Under the pieces are notes generated by a model that was given only the letters and a program-made list of their open reading frames with translations, did not search any database and had not been told where the DNA came from. 27,952 nucleotides of DNA from an uncultured Verrucomicrobiota bacterium (GTDB lineage Bacteria > Verrucomicrobiota > Kiritimatiellia > RFP12 > UBA1067): assembly GCA_945483525.1 (NCBI GenBank), contig CALYRV010000011.1, positions 1-27,952 of the forward strand, written 5' to 3'. A program made the translations under genes and the position numbers. Positions 15,091 through 22,840 of this stretch are shown here, one piece after another; within the stretch, counting starts at the first letter, position 1; every line of letters starts with the position of its first letter.

Positions 15091-17507
15091 TTGTTTTCCT
15101 TGTCTTCCTTGCCGAGCTTTTCTGCACGCTTCTTGAGAATCAGCTTCTTCGTGTCCTTCACCGCCGACGATTCGGGGATGATTGCCAACGCCTTATCGAC
15201 GTTAATAAGAGCGGCATCGAATTTACCGAGTTCCATCTGCAGCATGGCGAGGTTGTTGTAAATCGCAGGTTCACGGGGCTTACCGATAAGACAGCGCTTG
15301 AGATACTCCTCGGCGCGGGAAAGCTGGCGTTGCTTGAGGTAGTACATGCCCATCGCAAAATTCGCATCCGAATGCTCCGGCTCGGCAACGAGAATCACCT
15401 CGGCATAGAGCTTCGCCATCGTGAAGTCCGCACGAACAAGCGCGAGCTGCAATCCCTCTCGAGGAGTAAGACGCGTAAGCAGCATCTCGTTCTGCTTGCT
15501 TACGTTGGAGACCAGATCCTTGTAAACCTGGTTACTGTCGTTAAGCTCGGTCGCCAAGGACATATCGGCAAGCGCCTCCGGAACATCTCCAGCTAGGTCG
15601 CTGCATTCGGCGCGATAAATGCACATGCGGGCGAGACGCCACTGAAGCGCGGTGATCGCCGACTTGATTCCATGGTCGGTGCAGCGGCTATACCCCTTGT
15701 TCGCGTAGATCGCAAGAATCCGACGGGCCAACGCGTTCGCACGATCGATCGCGGCACGACGGGCGGCAGGATCAGACTCCACTCCGGGACGCGAAAGAAA
15801 ACCGCCGATCTCGGGAATCGCCTTGCCGTCACGCTTCCAAAGATCAAAGCCGAGCTGAACCGATGACTTGGCGAGCTTCGCAGGCTTGTCGCGCATCCAG
15901 GTACGGAGACCCATGCCGCCGTCATGTTTGAACGAGAATAAATCCTCCTTGTCGTTACCAAGTCCGCGAGTGCGCAGATATTTCGCCATCGCACTGTCGC
16001 CGCCAATGAGTGAAATGCACTTCAACGCCCCACCGCGACGAGCGCTCTCAAGCTCGATCGCATTGTCAAGATTGCCGTCCGTGAAAATGAATTCCGAATC
16101 GCCAGCCTCATCGACCGTCGCGACTACCGAATCGTTAATGACGGACAGCATCTCGCGCGTGTCGGTCTTGATACGGCTGGGAACAATCGAAATGACGATC
16201 GCCAGCGGCACAAGGAAAAGACGAACCAGACGAGAGATCCGATCCGACCGCGTCCGCGCCGCTTCAATAACCTCGTCATCGACGAGCTCATCCTCATCAT
16301 CCCCGCCGAACACCTGCATCGCAAGACGACGGTGATTGCGGCAGAGCGAATCCACACCAAGAATAGTCATCGCGCAGGCCAACGTCAGCGCCGAGAGAAA
16401 ACTACCAATGCAAAGCAGGAACTGCGAGGAGACCTTGCAGTAAGTCCAGTACCACAACGACGGCAACGCGCAACTCTGGGCGGCGGCAAGCACGCCACAT
16501 ACCAGGAACACGATGCCAGTGGAATAAGAAAGGAACTGCTCCTCGTCCGCAGCGGCTGGGAAACGGACGATGGACACCAGGAAAGGAGCCAGCGCAACCG
16601 CGACGACAAGCAACCACCCGAGCGCATCTGCCGCAGATGCCACCGCCCCCCAGTACTCATTGAGATACCGCAGCGGAACATCACCGACGGAAGCTCCAAT
16701 GGCAGTCAGCCCTTCATGCGATCCGTAAGTCACGGAGTTGAGCGCAATGCCGCCGATCAGCGCGGCAACGAAGAGAAACGTCATGTGCCACTTGCCAACC
16801 GCAATCAAGGCCGGCTTAAAGAACGGCGACTCAAGCACTGGCATCACCTTGAGGATGAAACTGTAAATGCCGATGAAAACCGCCCCAAGAACGAGACCAA
16901 ACGGCGACTCAGCTGCCAAAAATCCGAGCAATACCGCACAGCCGTAAGCGTACTTGAGCGAACCCTTGCGAAGGAAGAGGAAGTAGAACTCGAGCGAGCC
17001 GAGGAACAGCAAAACCAGGATCGTCGCCTCGCAGAAGCTCTGTCCGGAAGCCCATACCGCGTCCGCACAGACGAAGGCGACCGACCCGACCGCCGAAGCG
17101 AGTTGCATCACGATCGTCCGCTGTTTGGAAAACTGCGGACGCGCCCGCATGACGAATGCAAGCACCTCCCGCAACGTCGCGTACACACAGACGGCAATCA
17201 GCATCAACGAGACATGACCGACGATTCCAAATACATACTCGCCGCCGTTGACACCGAATGCGCCATATACGAGCGAACCGAAGAAACGGAAATAGCCGGG
17301 AAGAATATGGACCGCGGGACGAACCCCCGATGCGACGACCGCATCATTCCAGACGGACGGCAGAAGCCCCGGGAAATCCCACACAAGGGAAATAACCAGC
17401 GTCGCAACCGCGAGCAATCCAGCGATAACCAAATCGCCCAGTCCGATTCGTTCGGTCTGGGCGATTTGGGGATTCACAATTTCGCCTGCCGCCTTAGTGT
17501 CCATCAT
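15087..17507 (-). CDS. Polytopic membrane protein with C-terminal TPR repeats
   Basis: The 806-residue protein has about a dozen hydrophobic segments in residues 25-440, an acidic cytoplasmic-type linker (GGDDEDELVDDEVIEAAR, near 405-422), one more membrane helix, and a soluble C-terminal half. The last 110 residues form TPR-like repeats (SDANFAMGMYYLKQRQLSRAEEYLKRCL, then EPAIYNNLAMLQMELGKFDAALINVDKAL). The layout resembles membrane glycosyltransferase-like proteins (GT-C/DUF2723 type), but I see no decisive catalytic motif. It lies three bases after the PEP-CTERM gene and overlaps ACP by four, bridging the secreted-protein genes and the polyene genes. A scaffold or sugar-transfer role at the membrane is a guess. 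Confidence 0.7.
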   Translation of the reverse strand: MMDTKAAGEIVNPQIAQTERIGLGDLVIAGLLAVATLVISLVWDFPGLLPSVWNDAVVASGVRPAVHILPGYFRFFGSLVYGAFGVNGGEYVFGIVGHVSLMLIAVCVYATLREVLAFVMRARPQFSKQRTIVMQLASAVGSVAFVCADAVWASGQSFCEATILVLLFLGSLEFYFLFLRKGSLKYAYGCAVLLGFLAAESPFGLVLGAVFIGIYSFILKVMPVLESPFFKPALIAVGKWHMTFLFVAALIGGIALNSVTYGSHEGLTAIGASVGDVPLRYLNEYWGAVASAADALGWLLVVAVALAPFLVSIVRFPAAADEEQFLSYSTGIVFLVCGVLAAAQSCALPSLWYWTYCKVSSQFLLCIGSFLSALTLACAMTILGVDSLCRNHRRLAMQVFGGDDEDELVDDEVIEAARTRSDRISRLVRLFLVPLAIVISIVPSRIKTDTREMLSVINDSVVATVDEAGDSEFIFTDGNLDNAIELESARRGGALKCISLIGGDSAMAKYLRTRGLGNDKEDLFSFKHDGGMGLRTWMRDKPAKLAKSSVQLGFDLWKRDGKAIPEIGGFLSRPGVESDPAARRAAIDRANALARRILAIYANKGYSRCTDHGIKSAITALQWRLARMCIYRAECSDLAGDVPEALADMSLATELNDSNQVYKDLVSNVSKQNEMLLTRLTPREGLQLALVRADFTMAKLYAEVILVAEPEHSDANFAMGMYYLKQRQLSRAEEYLKRCLIGKPREPAIYNNLAMLQMELGKFDAALINVDKALAIIPESSAVKDTKKLILKKRAEKLGKEDKENK

Positions 17508-17510
17508 TGA

Positions 17511-18056
17511 TTAGGCTTTCTTGCGCTTAAGAACCAGCAATCCAACTCCCAGCATCACGAGCATCGCACTGGTCGGCTCCGGCGTAACCGTGTAACTGCT
17601 TCCGTGCCAGACATTCGCCTGCGGAATCTGAAAGGTATCGCCGACGTCAATGAACTTGCCTTCAACCAGCGTCGAATATGCAACCGCCTCCGACTTGGCG
17701 GCGAAATCATAGCTCGTAGTGTTATAGTTGAGCATCTCGATGTAGAACGAATAAGCGCTAGCGTCACCGAGCTGACCAAGGTTGATGGCGTACGGCCCGT
17801 CAACGGAAAGACTCATTTTCGTACCATCCGTCGATGTTCCGTCAATCGGACTGGCGATCTTCAATGCCGTCTCATTTCCCGCTCCATCAACCGCAATGAT
17901 GCTGGCGTAATTAAACTTTACGTCCGTTAATGACTTGCCAGTAACCGAATCATTCTTACCTGATAACTCATTACTGGCAACCTGCCAATAGAGATAAGCA
18001 GCATCAGAGATGTTCGCCAAGAACACCGCCGCCGCAACGATAAGGAATTTCTTCAT
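17511..18056 (-). CDS. Secreted protein with PEP-CTERM sorting tail
   Basis: The 181-residue protein has a signal peptide (MKKFLIVAAAVFLANISDA). It ends with the classic tripartite PEP-CTERM signal: PEPTS, a hydrophobic helix (AMLVMLGVGLLVL) and a basic KRKK end. In known systems exosortase recognises this tail, cuts it and helps move the protein to the cell surface; no exosortase is in this window. The middle is a short beta-rich domain (AYLYWQVASNEL; YSFYIEMLNYN). The ATG at 18056 is chosen because it begins the signal peptide and has AGGAAAA upstream; the longest frame would add 49 residues with no membrane signal. Function unknown; it directly precedes the membrane-protein and polyene genes. 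Confidence 0.82.
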   Translation of the reverse strand: MKKFLIVAAAVFLANISDAAYLYWQVASNELSGKNDSVTGKSLTDVKFNYASIIAVDGAGNETALKIASPIDGTSTDGTKMSLSVDGPYAINLGQLGDASAYSFYIEMLNYNTTSYDFAAKSEAVAYSTLVEGKFIDVGDTFQIPQANVWHGSSYTVTPEPTSAMLVMLGVGLLVLKRKKA

Positions 18057-18078
18057 GATTGATTTTCCTAGAGTAAGC

Positions 18079-18867
18079 TTAGTTCGCAGTCCAACGGATG
18101 GTCGGAGCCCCGCCATATGAAACATACCACACGCCCCGCCCCGCAGGAATTGGCATCGTGTACGGACGCAAGGTCGATCCCGTAATCGCACCATCATCAC
18201 CAATCACCAGCTGTTGACAGCACCACTTGGAATCGCTCCACACCAGCCTGGTGTTCCATCCGTTATTACCAGGAACGAACAAACAATCCTTCGAGCCAAC
18301 CTCGCCCCAAGAAATGCCAGCATCATTAACACTCCAAGCCGCCGCCGTAGGCGCACCGATCAGCGTGTACGCCGGCGTTTCCGCGGTTCCTGCCACGACG
18401 GACGTCTCGACCGAAGCGCTGGTTCCGACCTGGCCGTAGAGGTAGAACGTATTCGGATTCTCCTTGGTGCCGGGATACTGACGAATAAGCACGATGCAGT
18501 TGCCACGAGCGACGGCCTGATCGTGCGCATTAGGTGAAACAGTGAAACCACCTTCAGTTGCGATATTTACGCTCTCCCAATACTTGACATCACCAGCGCC
18601 GTTGGCGAGACGCCAGCTGAGATAATTGCCGTTACTGTTGACGTAGTGGAGCATGTCACCGACCGTAAGGTTCGCGGTCTTCACGACGTTGGATACCTGA
18701 ATCGCCGTATCGTCGGTAGCGGACATTGCACACCACGGAACGGCGACGATCGTGCGCTTCGCGCTACTCGTCACCGGCAAAATGCCGAGAACGTTGGAAG
18801 AGGTAATTTCGTTAGCAACACAAACAGAACCAGTGAGAATCGCTACGAAGAAGAGAACTCGCTTCAT
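18079..18867 (-). CDS. Secreted protein of unknown function
   Basis: This protein of 262 residues has a signal peptide (MKRVLFFVAILTGSVCVA, cut near residue 18). The mature part is Thr/Ser/Gly-rich and probably all beta: it starts with VLGILPVTSSAKRTIVAVPWCAM and ends with an RGVWYVSYGGAPTIRW motif. The opening resembles secreted proteins that are repeated many times in verrucomicrobial and related genomes (segments like NVLGILPV and IVAVPW), but I cannot assign a named family. Its ATG overlaps the stop of the previous gene by one base (TAATG), and it lies 22 bases before the PEP-CTERM gene, so the three secreted proteins form one unit. Confidence 0.75.
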   Translation of the reverse strand: MKRVLFFVAILTGSVCVANEITSSNVLGILPVTSSAKRTIVAVPWCAMSATDDTAIQVSNVVKTANLTVGDMLHYVNSNGNYLSWRLANGAGDVKYWESVNIATEGGFTVSPNAHDQAVARGNCIVLIRQYPGTKENPNTFYLYGQVGTSASVETSVVAGTAETPAYTLIGAPTAAAWSVNDAGISWGEVGSKDCLFVPGNNGWNTRLVWSDSKWCCQQLVIGDDGAITGSTLRPYTMPIPAGRGVWYVSYGGAPTIRWTAN

Positions 18868-19616
18868 TACTTGACCTCCTTGACGAGCGGTTCACGGACA
18901 ACTTTGAAGAACCTAGCGGCGTCGGCATTGATCTCAAAGTTCGCAGACTCAACATCGGCGGCGGGCGTTTCTAGCGCGTAGGTTTCGAGCTTATCGACCG
19001 TCTCACCCATCACGACATTGTACTTGACCGCAGGCACGAGATCGGAAACCGTAATCTGAACCACCGCCCCGTTGATCTTGAAAGCGGTAATCTTGGGCTG
19101 CTTGAAACCTGCGACGCTCGACTCTCCCCACGCACCGTCAACTCCGCCCTTCGACTCAACGCCACCGGCGATCGCAGAAGCGGCAGTGTAATTCTCACTC
19201 GCGAAAGTCGCGTTGACCGAAACTGGGCGGCCATCTTTCGCTGCGGCGACCGCTGTTTTATCAGCGCTGCGAGTATCGAGCAGATAAACCGAATACGTTC
19301 CGTCGGACCTGCAATTCGGAGACTTCGAATCAATCTGAAAAACCGTGAACGGACACTTCCCGCCCTTGGCAAGCGGCGCAACGATAATCACCGCATCATT
19401 GGGATCAGTCGCTTTGCAATCCGCGGTAAAACCATCAAAAACACCATCCGCAGACCACACCAACGCATACCACTCGCCATCAAGAACCGTAACACCATCT
19501 GCATACTTGTCTGGGCCGACGGTAGAAAAAGAAATCAAAGTATTGGCGGCATCAGCAAAAGCCGAATACGACATTACCGCGGCCACAGCTATAGCAAAGA
19601 ATCTAGAGACTTTCAT
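18867..19616 (-). CDS. Secreted protein of unknown function, first of a three-gene unit
   Basis: A 249-residue protein with a signal peptide (MKVSRFFAIAVAAVMSYSAFADA, cut near 22). The body is a likely beta-sandwich with two cysteines near the middle (KGGKCPF and SPNCRSDG) that could form a disulfide. The C-terminal third has a fibronectin-like pattern (ITAFKINGAVVQITVSDL) and ends ARFFKVVREP, an ending common in secreted proteins of PVC bacteria. It has the clearest leader of the region: a -35/-10 promoter, about a 34-base leader and AAGGAG before the ATG. It has no PEP-CTERM tail of its own. Function unknown. Confidence 0.75.
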   Translation of the reverse strand: MKVSRFFAIAVAAVMSYSAFADAANTLISFSTVGPDKYADGVTVLDGEWYALVWSADGVFDGFTADCKATDPNDAVIIVAPLAKGGKCPFTVFQIDSKSPNCRSDGTYSVYLLDTRSADKTAVAAAKDGRPVSVNATFASENYTAASAIAGGVESKGGVDGAWGESSVAGFKQPKITAFKINGAVVQITVSDLVPAVKYNVVMGETVDKLETYALETPAADVESANFEINADAARFFKVVREPLVKEVK

Positions 19617-19650
19617 TAAGTTCTCCTTTTCAGCCTTTTACCATGCTGTT

Positions 19651-19680
19651 ATTATAGCAAACTGTAGGCGTCCAAGTCAA
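19651..19680 (-). promoter_or_regulatory. Promoter of the secreted-protein/polyene operon
   Basis: Minus-strand TTGACT (19680-19675), an 18-base spacer, then TATAAT (19656-19651) with an upstream TG (extended -10). It overlaps the last codons of priA. Start codon 19616 follows with AAGGAG in place. It is the best-formed promoter upstream of the polyene genes, so the 15-kb run down to 4049 could be one transcript. Confidence 0.7.
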
Positions 19681-22027
19681 TAGCAATATGCAAATCTTTT
19701 GTCGGAGGACGGGCCAAGCTGATCCATTTCCATGCACGCGAAATCGCAGCTGCACTACCCGAACGAATAACAACCTCCCAACGATACCAGCCATCTGCTT
19801 TTTCCAACACACTCGGCAACGCATCCCCTACCTCAAAACGGGCAGCCGGCGGCTGGTGTCTGGTACACAGTGCAGCGGCGAAATTCCGCAGACTCTGCGA
19901 ATACAACTCGGCCCAAGCCGAAACCAGACGGAGATCCTGCGATTTAAAATGAATGACCGCCAGATGCGAATACGGGGGAAAGAATCCTTCTTCTCGCTCC
20001 TTGAGCTCGCGTTCGGCGAACACTGGAAAGCCTTGCGTTGATGTAATCAGCCGAAGCACCGGGTGCTTCGAATCGTAGGTCTGGATAATGACCTCGCCCG
20101 GCAACTCCGCGCGTCCGGCGCGACCTGCAACCTGTGAGAGCAGCTGATAAGTCCGTTCACCAGCCCGGAAATCCGGCATATTCAGCGAGGCGTCCGCATT
20201 CAACACGCCAACAAGCGTAACATTCGGGAAGTCAAGCCCCTTCGCGATCATCTGCGTTCCCAATAAAACATCCGCCTCGCCACGCCGGAATGCGCCGAGG
20301 ATATCGTCATGCGAATCCTTCCGCGAAACCGAATCGGCATCCATCCGCAAAACCTTCGCCGAGGGAAAGCACTTCTTCAGCGCATCTTCCGCGCGTTGCG
20401 TGCCGATCCCCTGATACCGAAGCGAGGTTGACCTGCATTCGGGACACGCCCGCGGAGTATTGATCCAACCGCCGCAGACATGACAGCGACAACAGTCGTC
20501 AGCACGGTGATAAGTGTACGGAATGTCACAACGTTCGCAGGTCGCGACCCAACCGCACTTCTCACAGGTCAACTGACGAGAAAATCCGCGGCGATTGAGA
20601 AAGAGAATAGTCTGCTCGCCACGATCGAGTCTCAGCTGCAGCGCCTCTAGTAGCTCCTGCGAGAAAATCGCGCCTCCATGCGCGGACGCGGCATTCTGGC
20701 CGCCTTGAAACGACATGTCCACCAGCCGCACGGACGGCAGAGTACCCGCGCCAGCCCGACACTTCATCTCCGCGAGCGCATACTTCCCCTTCTGAACGTT
20801 GAACCAGCTCTCAAGCGAAGGCGTGGCGCTGCCGAGCACGACCTTCGCACCCTCGATCGCACCACGCAACACTGCGGCATCACGCGCATGGTATCGCGGA
20901 TTATCCTCCTGCTTGTAGCTCGGCTCGTGCTCCTCGTCCACGATGATGATCCCCAAGTTCTTCACTGGCGCGAAGACCACACTGCGCGGACCTACCACTA
21001 CGCGCGCCTCGCCCGACCGGATACGGTGCCACTCATCATAACGTTCGCCGTCCGACAACGCCGAATGCAACACCGCGACGCACTTGCCGAAACGCGAGGC
21101 GAAACGCTGCACCGTCTGCGGCGTAAGCGAAATCTCCGGCACCATCACAATCGCGCCCCTACCCCTTTCAAGCTCCTTCGCAATCGCCTGCAGATACACC
21201 TCGGTCTTGCCGGACCCCGTCACTCCGTGGAGAAGAATAGGTGTAGGTTTTAGGTGTAGGGGTACAGAGGAGATCTTACCTTCCACTGTACACCTACCCC
21301 TTTCACCTACACCTATCAACTCCAGCGCCGCACGCTGTTCGTCATTGAGCGGCAACGGTTTTGACGGAATGATGCGTTTCGTCCCGAGCGGATCGCGACG
21401 CTTCTGCCGCGGAGCAATTGTGACAAGTCCCTTTTCACTCAACGCTTTCAACGTCGAAGGCGTCGTCTCAAGTTCATCGCAAAGCCTCGCCATCCATCCG
21501 CCACCAAGACGGACAAGCTGTTCATACAGCCATTGCTGACGCTTGGTCAAAGTTGACGGTTTCAGGTCGAGGTCGGCTGAGTCATGTCGAGACCTAGACC
21601 TGTTATCTATAACCTCAACGTAAAGCAGTTCCTTCGGCCTAACGGACTTCTTCAGCACCGCCGCTGGAAGCGCGGCCTTAAGCACGCTCTCAATTGGCGC
21701 CGCGCAATACGAGGACAAACGCTTGACCAACTCCAGAAGCTCCGGCGAAAAGAACGGCGTCTCATCGACGATCGCCGTGATCGGCTTGAGCTTGAATGCA
21801 GGTTGAGGTTTTAGGTCTACACCCTGATCTGAACTAGACCTACAACCAATAACCCTATCATCCCTGGACCGATCACCTCTTACTTCCAGTACGAAGCCGC
21901 GCGCCTCACGATGACCGAAAGGAACGGAAAGAAGCTGGCCGACGGCCAGCTTCTTCTGAAGCGCTTCCGGAACTTCGTAGTCGAAGAGCCGGTCGAGCGC
22001 AAGGTCAATGGCGACCCTGACGACCAC
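19652..22027 (-). CDS. priA: Primosomal protein N' (replication restart helicase PriA)
   Basis: PriA recognises stalled or D-loop forks and reloads the replisome. The 791-residue protein has the N-terminal DNA-binding part, the Walker A motif HGVTGSGKTEVYL (267-279), the DEEH box of the helicase core (IIVDEEHEPSYKQ), and a zinc-binding region with four CxxC pairs (CEKC, CERC, CHVC, CPEC). After these come YQGIGTQRAED, GTQMIAKGLDFP and QVAGRAGR. It is longer than typical PriA (about 730) because of three extra segments at about 50-77, 139-160 and 239-262, each encoded by a palindromic repeat and each ending in a similar LKP peptide. The start is a GTG directly after the prepilin stop; no strong Shine-Dalgarno is seen. 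Activity should be retained because the catalytic motifs are intact. Confidence 0.93.
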   Translation of the reverse strand: MVVRVAIDLALDRLFDYEVPEALQKKLAVGQLLSVPFGHREARGFVLEVRGDRSRDDRVIGCRSSSDQGVDLKPQPAFKLKPITAIVDETPFFSPELLELVKRLSSYCAAPIESVLKAALPAAVLKKSVRPKELLYVEVIDNRSRSRHDSADLDLKPSTLTKRQQWLYEQLVRLGGGWMARLCDELETTPSTLKALSEKGLVTIAPRQKRRDPLGTKRIIPSKPLPLNDEQRAALELIGVGERGRCTVEGKISSVPLHLKPTPILLHGVTGSGKTEVYLQAIAKELERGRGAIVMVPEISLTPQTVQRFASRFGKCVAVLHSALSDGERYDEWHRIRSGEARVVVGPRSVVFAPVKNLGIIIVDEEHEPSYKQEDNPRYHARDAAVLRGAIEGAKVVLGSATPSLESWFNVQKGKYALAEMKCRAGAGTLPSVRLVDMSFQGGQNAASAHGGAIFSQELLEALQLRLDRGEQTILFLNRRGFSRQLTCEKCGWVATCERCDIPYTYHRADDCCRCHVCGGWINTPRACPECRSTSLRYQGIGTQRAEDALKKCFPSAKVLRMDADSVSRKDSHDDILGAFRRGEADVLLGTQMIAKGLDFPNVTLVGVLNADASLNMPDFRAGERTYQLLSQVAGRAGRAELPGEVIIQTYDSKHPVLRLITSTQGFPVFAERELKEREEGFFPPYSHLAVIHFKSQDLRLVSAWAELYSQSLRNFAAALCTRHQPPAARFEVGDALPSVLEKADGWYRWEVVIRSGSAAAISRAWKWISLARPPTKDLHIAIDLDAYSLL
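21237..21316. repeat. In-frame palindromic repeat in priA (copy 3, before Walker A)
   Basis: Two 29-nt arms (21238-21266 and 21287-21315) are inverted copies matching at 24 of 29 positions around a 20-nt loop. The arms are built of units near 7 bases (AGGTGT, AGGTTTT, AGGTGTA). In the PriA frame it encodes residues about 239-262, ending in LHLKPTP, inserted between LELI and PILLHGVTGSGKT. Confidence 0.75.
21563..21618. repeat. In-frame palindromic repeat in priA (copy 2)
   Basis: Arms CAGGTCGAGGTC (21563-21574) and GACCTAGACCTG (21591-21602) pair at 11 of 12 positions. The right side continues as heptads ACCTGTT, ATCTATA, ACCTCAA (21598-21618). TAGACCT-N7-ATAACC is shared exactly with copy 1. 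It encodes PriA residues about 139-160, containing DLDLKPS. Confidence 0.7.
21807..21858. repeat. In-frame palindromic repeat in priA (copy 1)
   Basis: Arms GGTTTTAGGTCTA (21807-21819) and TAGACCTACAACC (21835-21847) pair at 12 of 13 positions around a 15-nt loop. On the right it runs on as heptads ACCTACA, ACCAATA, ACCCTAT (21838-21858). It encodes PriA residues about 57-74, containing VDLKPQP. Confidence 0.7.
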
Positions 22028-22756
22028 TTAGGGCTCGAGATACTTGAGGGTGATGCCCGAAGGAACCACGAAGCTCTGCTTGTTGTAGATGAGGTAGAGC
22101 TTGGAGTACTTCGCCTTCACGACATTCGCGGCACCGCCCTTGTGAATGACGATGGCGGCCTTGTTACCGAACGGAGTCGGATAGTTCTTGCCGAGCGCAA
22201 CCTCGTCCTTCTGAGTGGACATGTCGTTCGAGCCAGAGGTCGGGAACGTGGAGACATCCATATTACGGGTGATAATCGCAGGAACGATATCCTCCATTTC
22301 ATCGGTAAGACCAGCGACAATGGACCAGCCGACGTTGTTCTTGTTGAGCGATCCACCGGTGAACGGAGCGACACCCGAGCCAGAGAGCACGCCGATATCA
22401 ACACCGCCAACATAGGAAGCCCAGTTCTCCTTGCCGTAGTTGTCGAGGTCGAAGAGCTTCTGGAAGTATTCGGTCGAGGTGCCGAAGGTATTGCCAGCGA
22501 TATCGTCGGTATCATCAGACTTGCCGTCATCTTCAGTAAGGTGAGGCCAGACGGACGGAAGACCAGCGCCTTCGCGTTCGGTGTTTGCCTGCGTGATGCC
22601 GACGAACAAGTTGCGACCACGCATGGACATGGCGGCGGTCTGAGAAGCGAGCATGGCGTTGGAAATAGCCGGGAAGAGCGCGCCCATCAGAATTCCGAGA
22701 ATGCCGATAACAACGAGCAGCTCGACGAGTGTGAAACCGTTATTGAGTTTTTTCAT
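22028..22756 (-). CDS. Type IV prepilin-like / pseudopilin protein
   Basis: The 242-residue protein starts MKKLNNGFTLVELLVVIGILG: a short basic leader, Gly-Phe prepilin cleavage site, Glu at +5 and a long hydrophobic helix, the mark of type IV pilins and type II secretion pseudopilins. The rest is a globular domain with a Gly/Asn-rich central part and no recognisable adhesin domain. Such single prepilin genes are plentiful in PVC bacteria, and its partner assembly genes are not nearby. I placed the start at 22756, where AAAGGT precedes the ATG and the leader is of correct length; the longer frame would begin inside the promoter. It ends directly before the priA start. Confidence 0.85.
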   Translation of the reverse strand: MKKLNNGFTLVELLVVIGILGILMGALFPAISNAMLASQTAAMSMRGRNLFVGITQANTEREGAGLPSVWPHLTEDDGKSDDTDDIAGNTFGTSTEYFQKLFDLDNYGKENWASYVGGVDIGVLSGSGVAPFTGGSLNKNNVGWSIVAGLTDEMEDIVPAIITRNMDVSTFPTSGSNDMSTQKDEVALGKNYPTPFGNKAAIVIHKGGAANVVKAKYSKLYLIYNKQSFVVPSGITLKYLEP

Positions 22757-22793
22757 AATGTTTACCTTTGGTGTTTTACGTGCGTTTGCAAAT

Positions 22794-22822
22794 ATATTAC
22801 CAAAAACCAACTCGCTTTTCAA
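22794..22822 (-). promoter_or_regulatory. Promoter of the prepilin gene
   Basis: Minus-strand TTGAAA (22822-22817), 17-base spacer, TAATAT (22799-22794) preceded by TGG. The leader of about 37 bases to the ATG at 22756 contains AAAGGT. Confidence 0.65.
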
Positions 22823-22840
22823 TATGCATTTGACAAGTGC

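Noticed and set aside
16332..17510. 392-codon plus-strand frame opposite the TPR membrane protein
   Set aside because: It is Arg/Glu/Asp/His-rich with no fold signature, has no promoter or ribosome site, and mirrors a gene with clear helices and TPR repeats.
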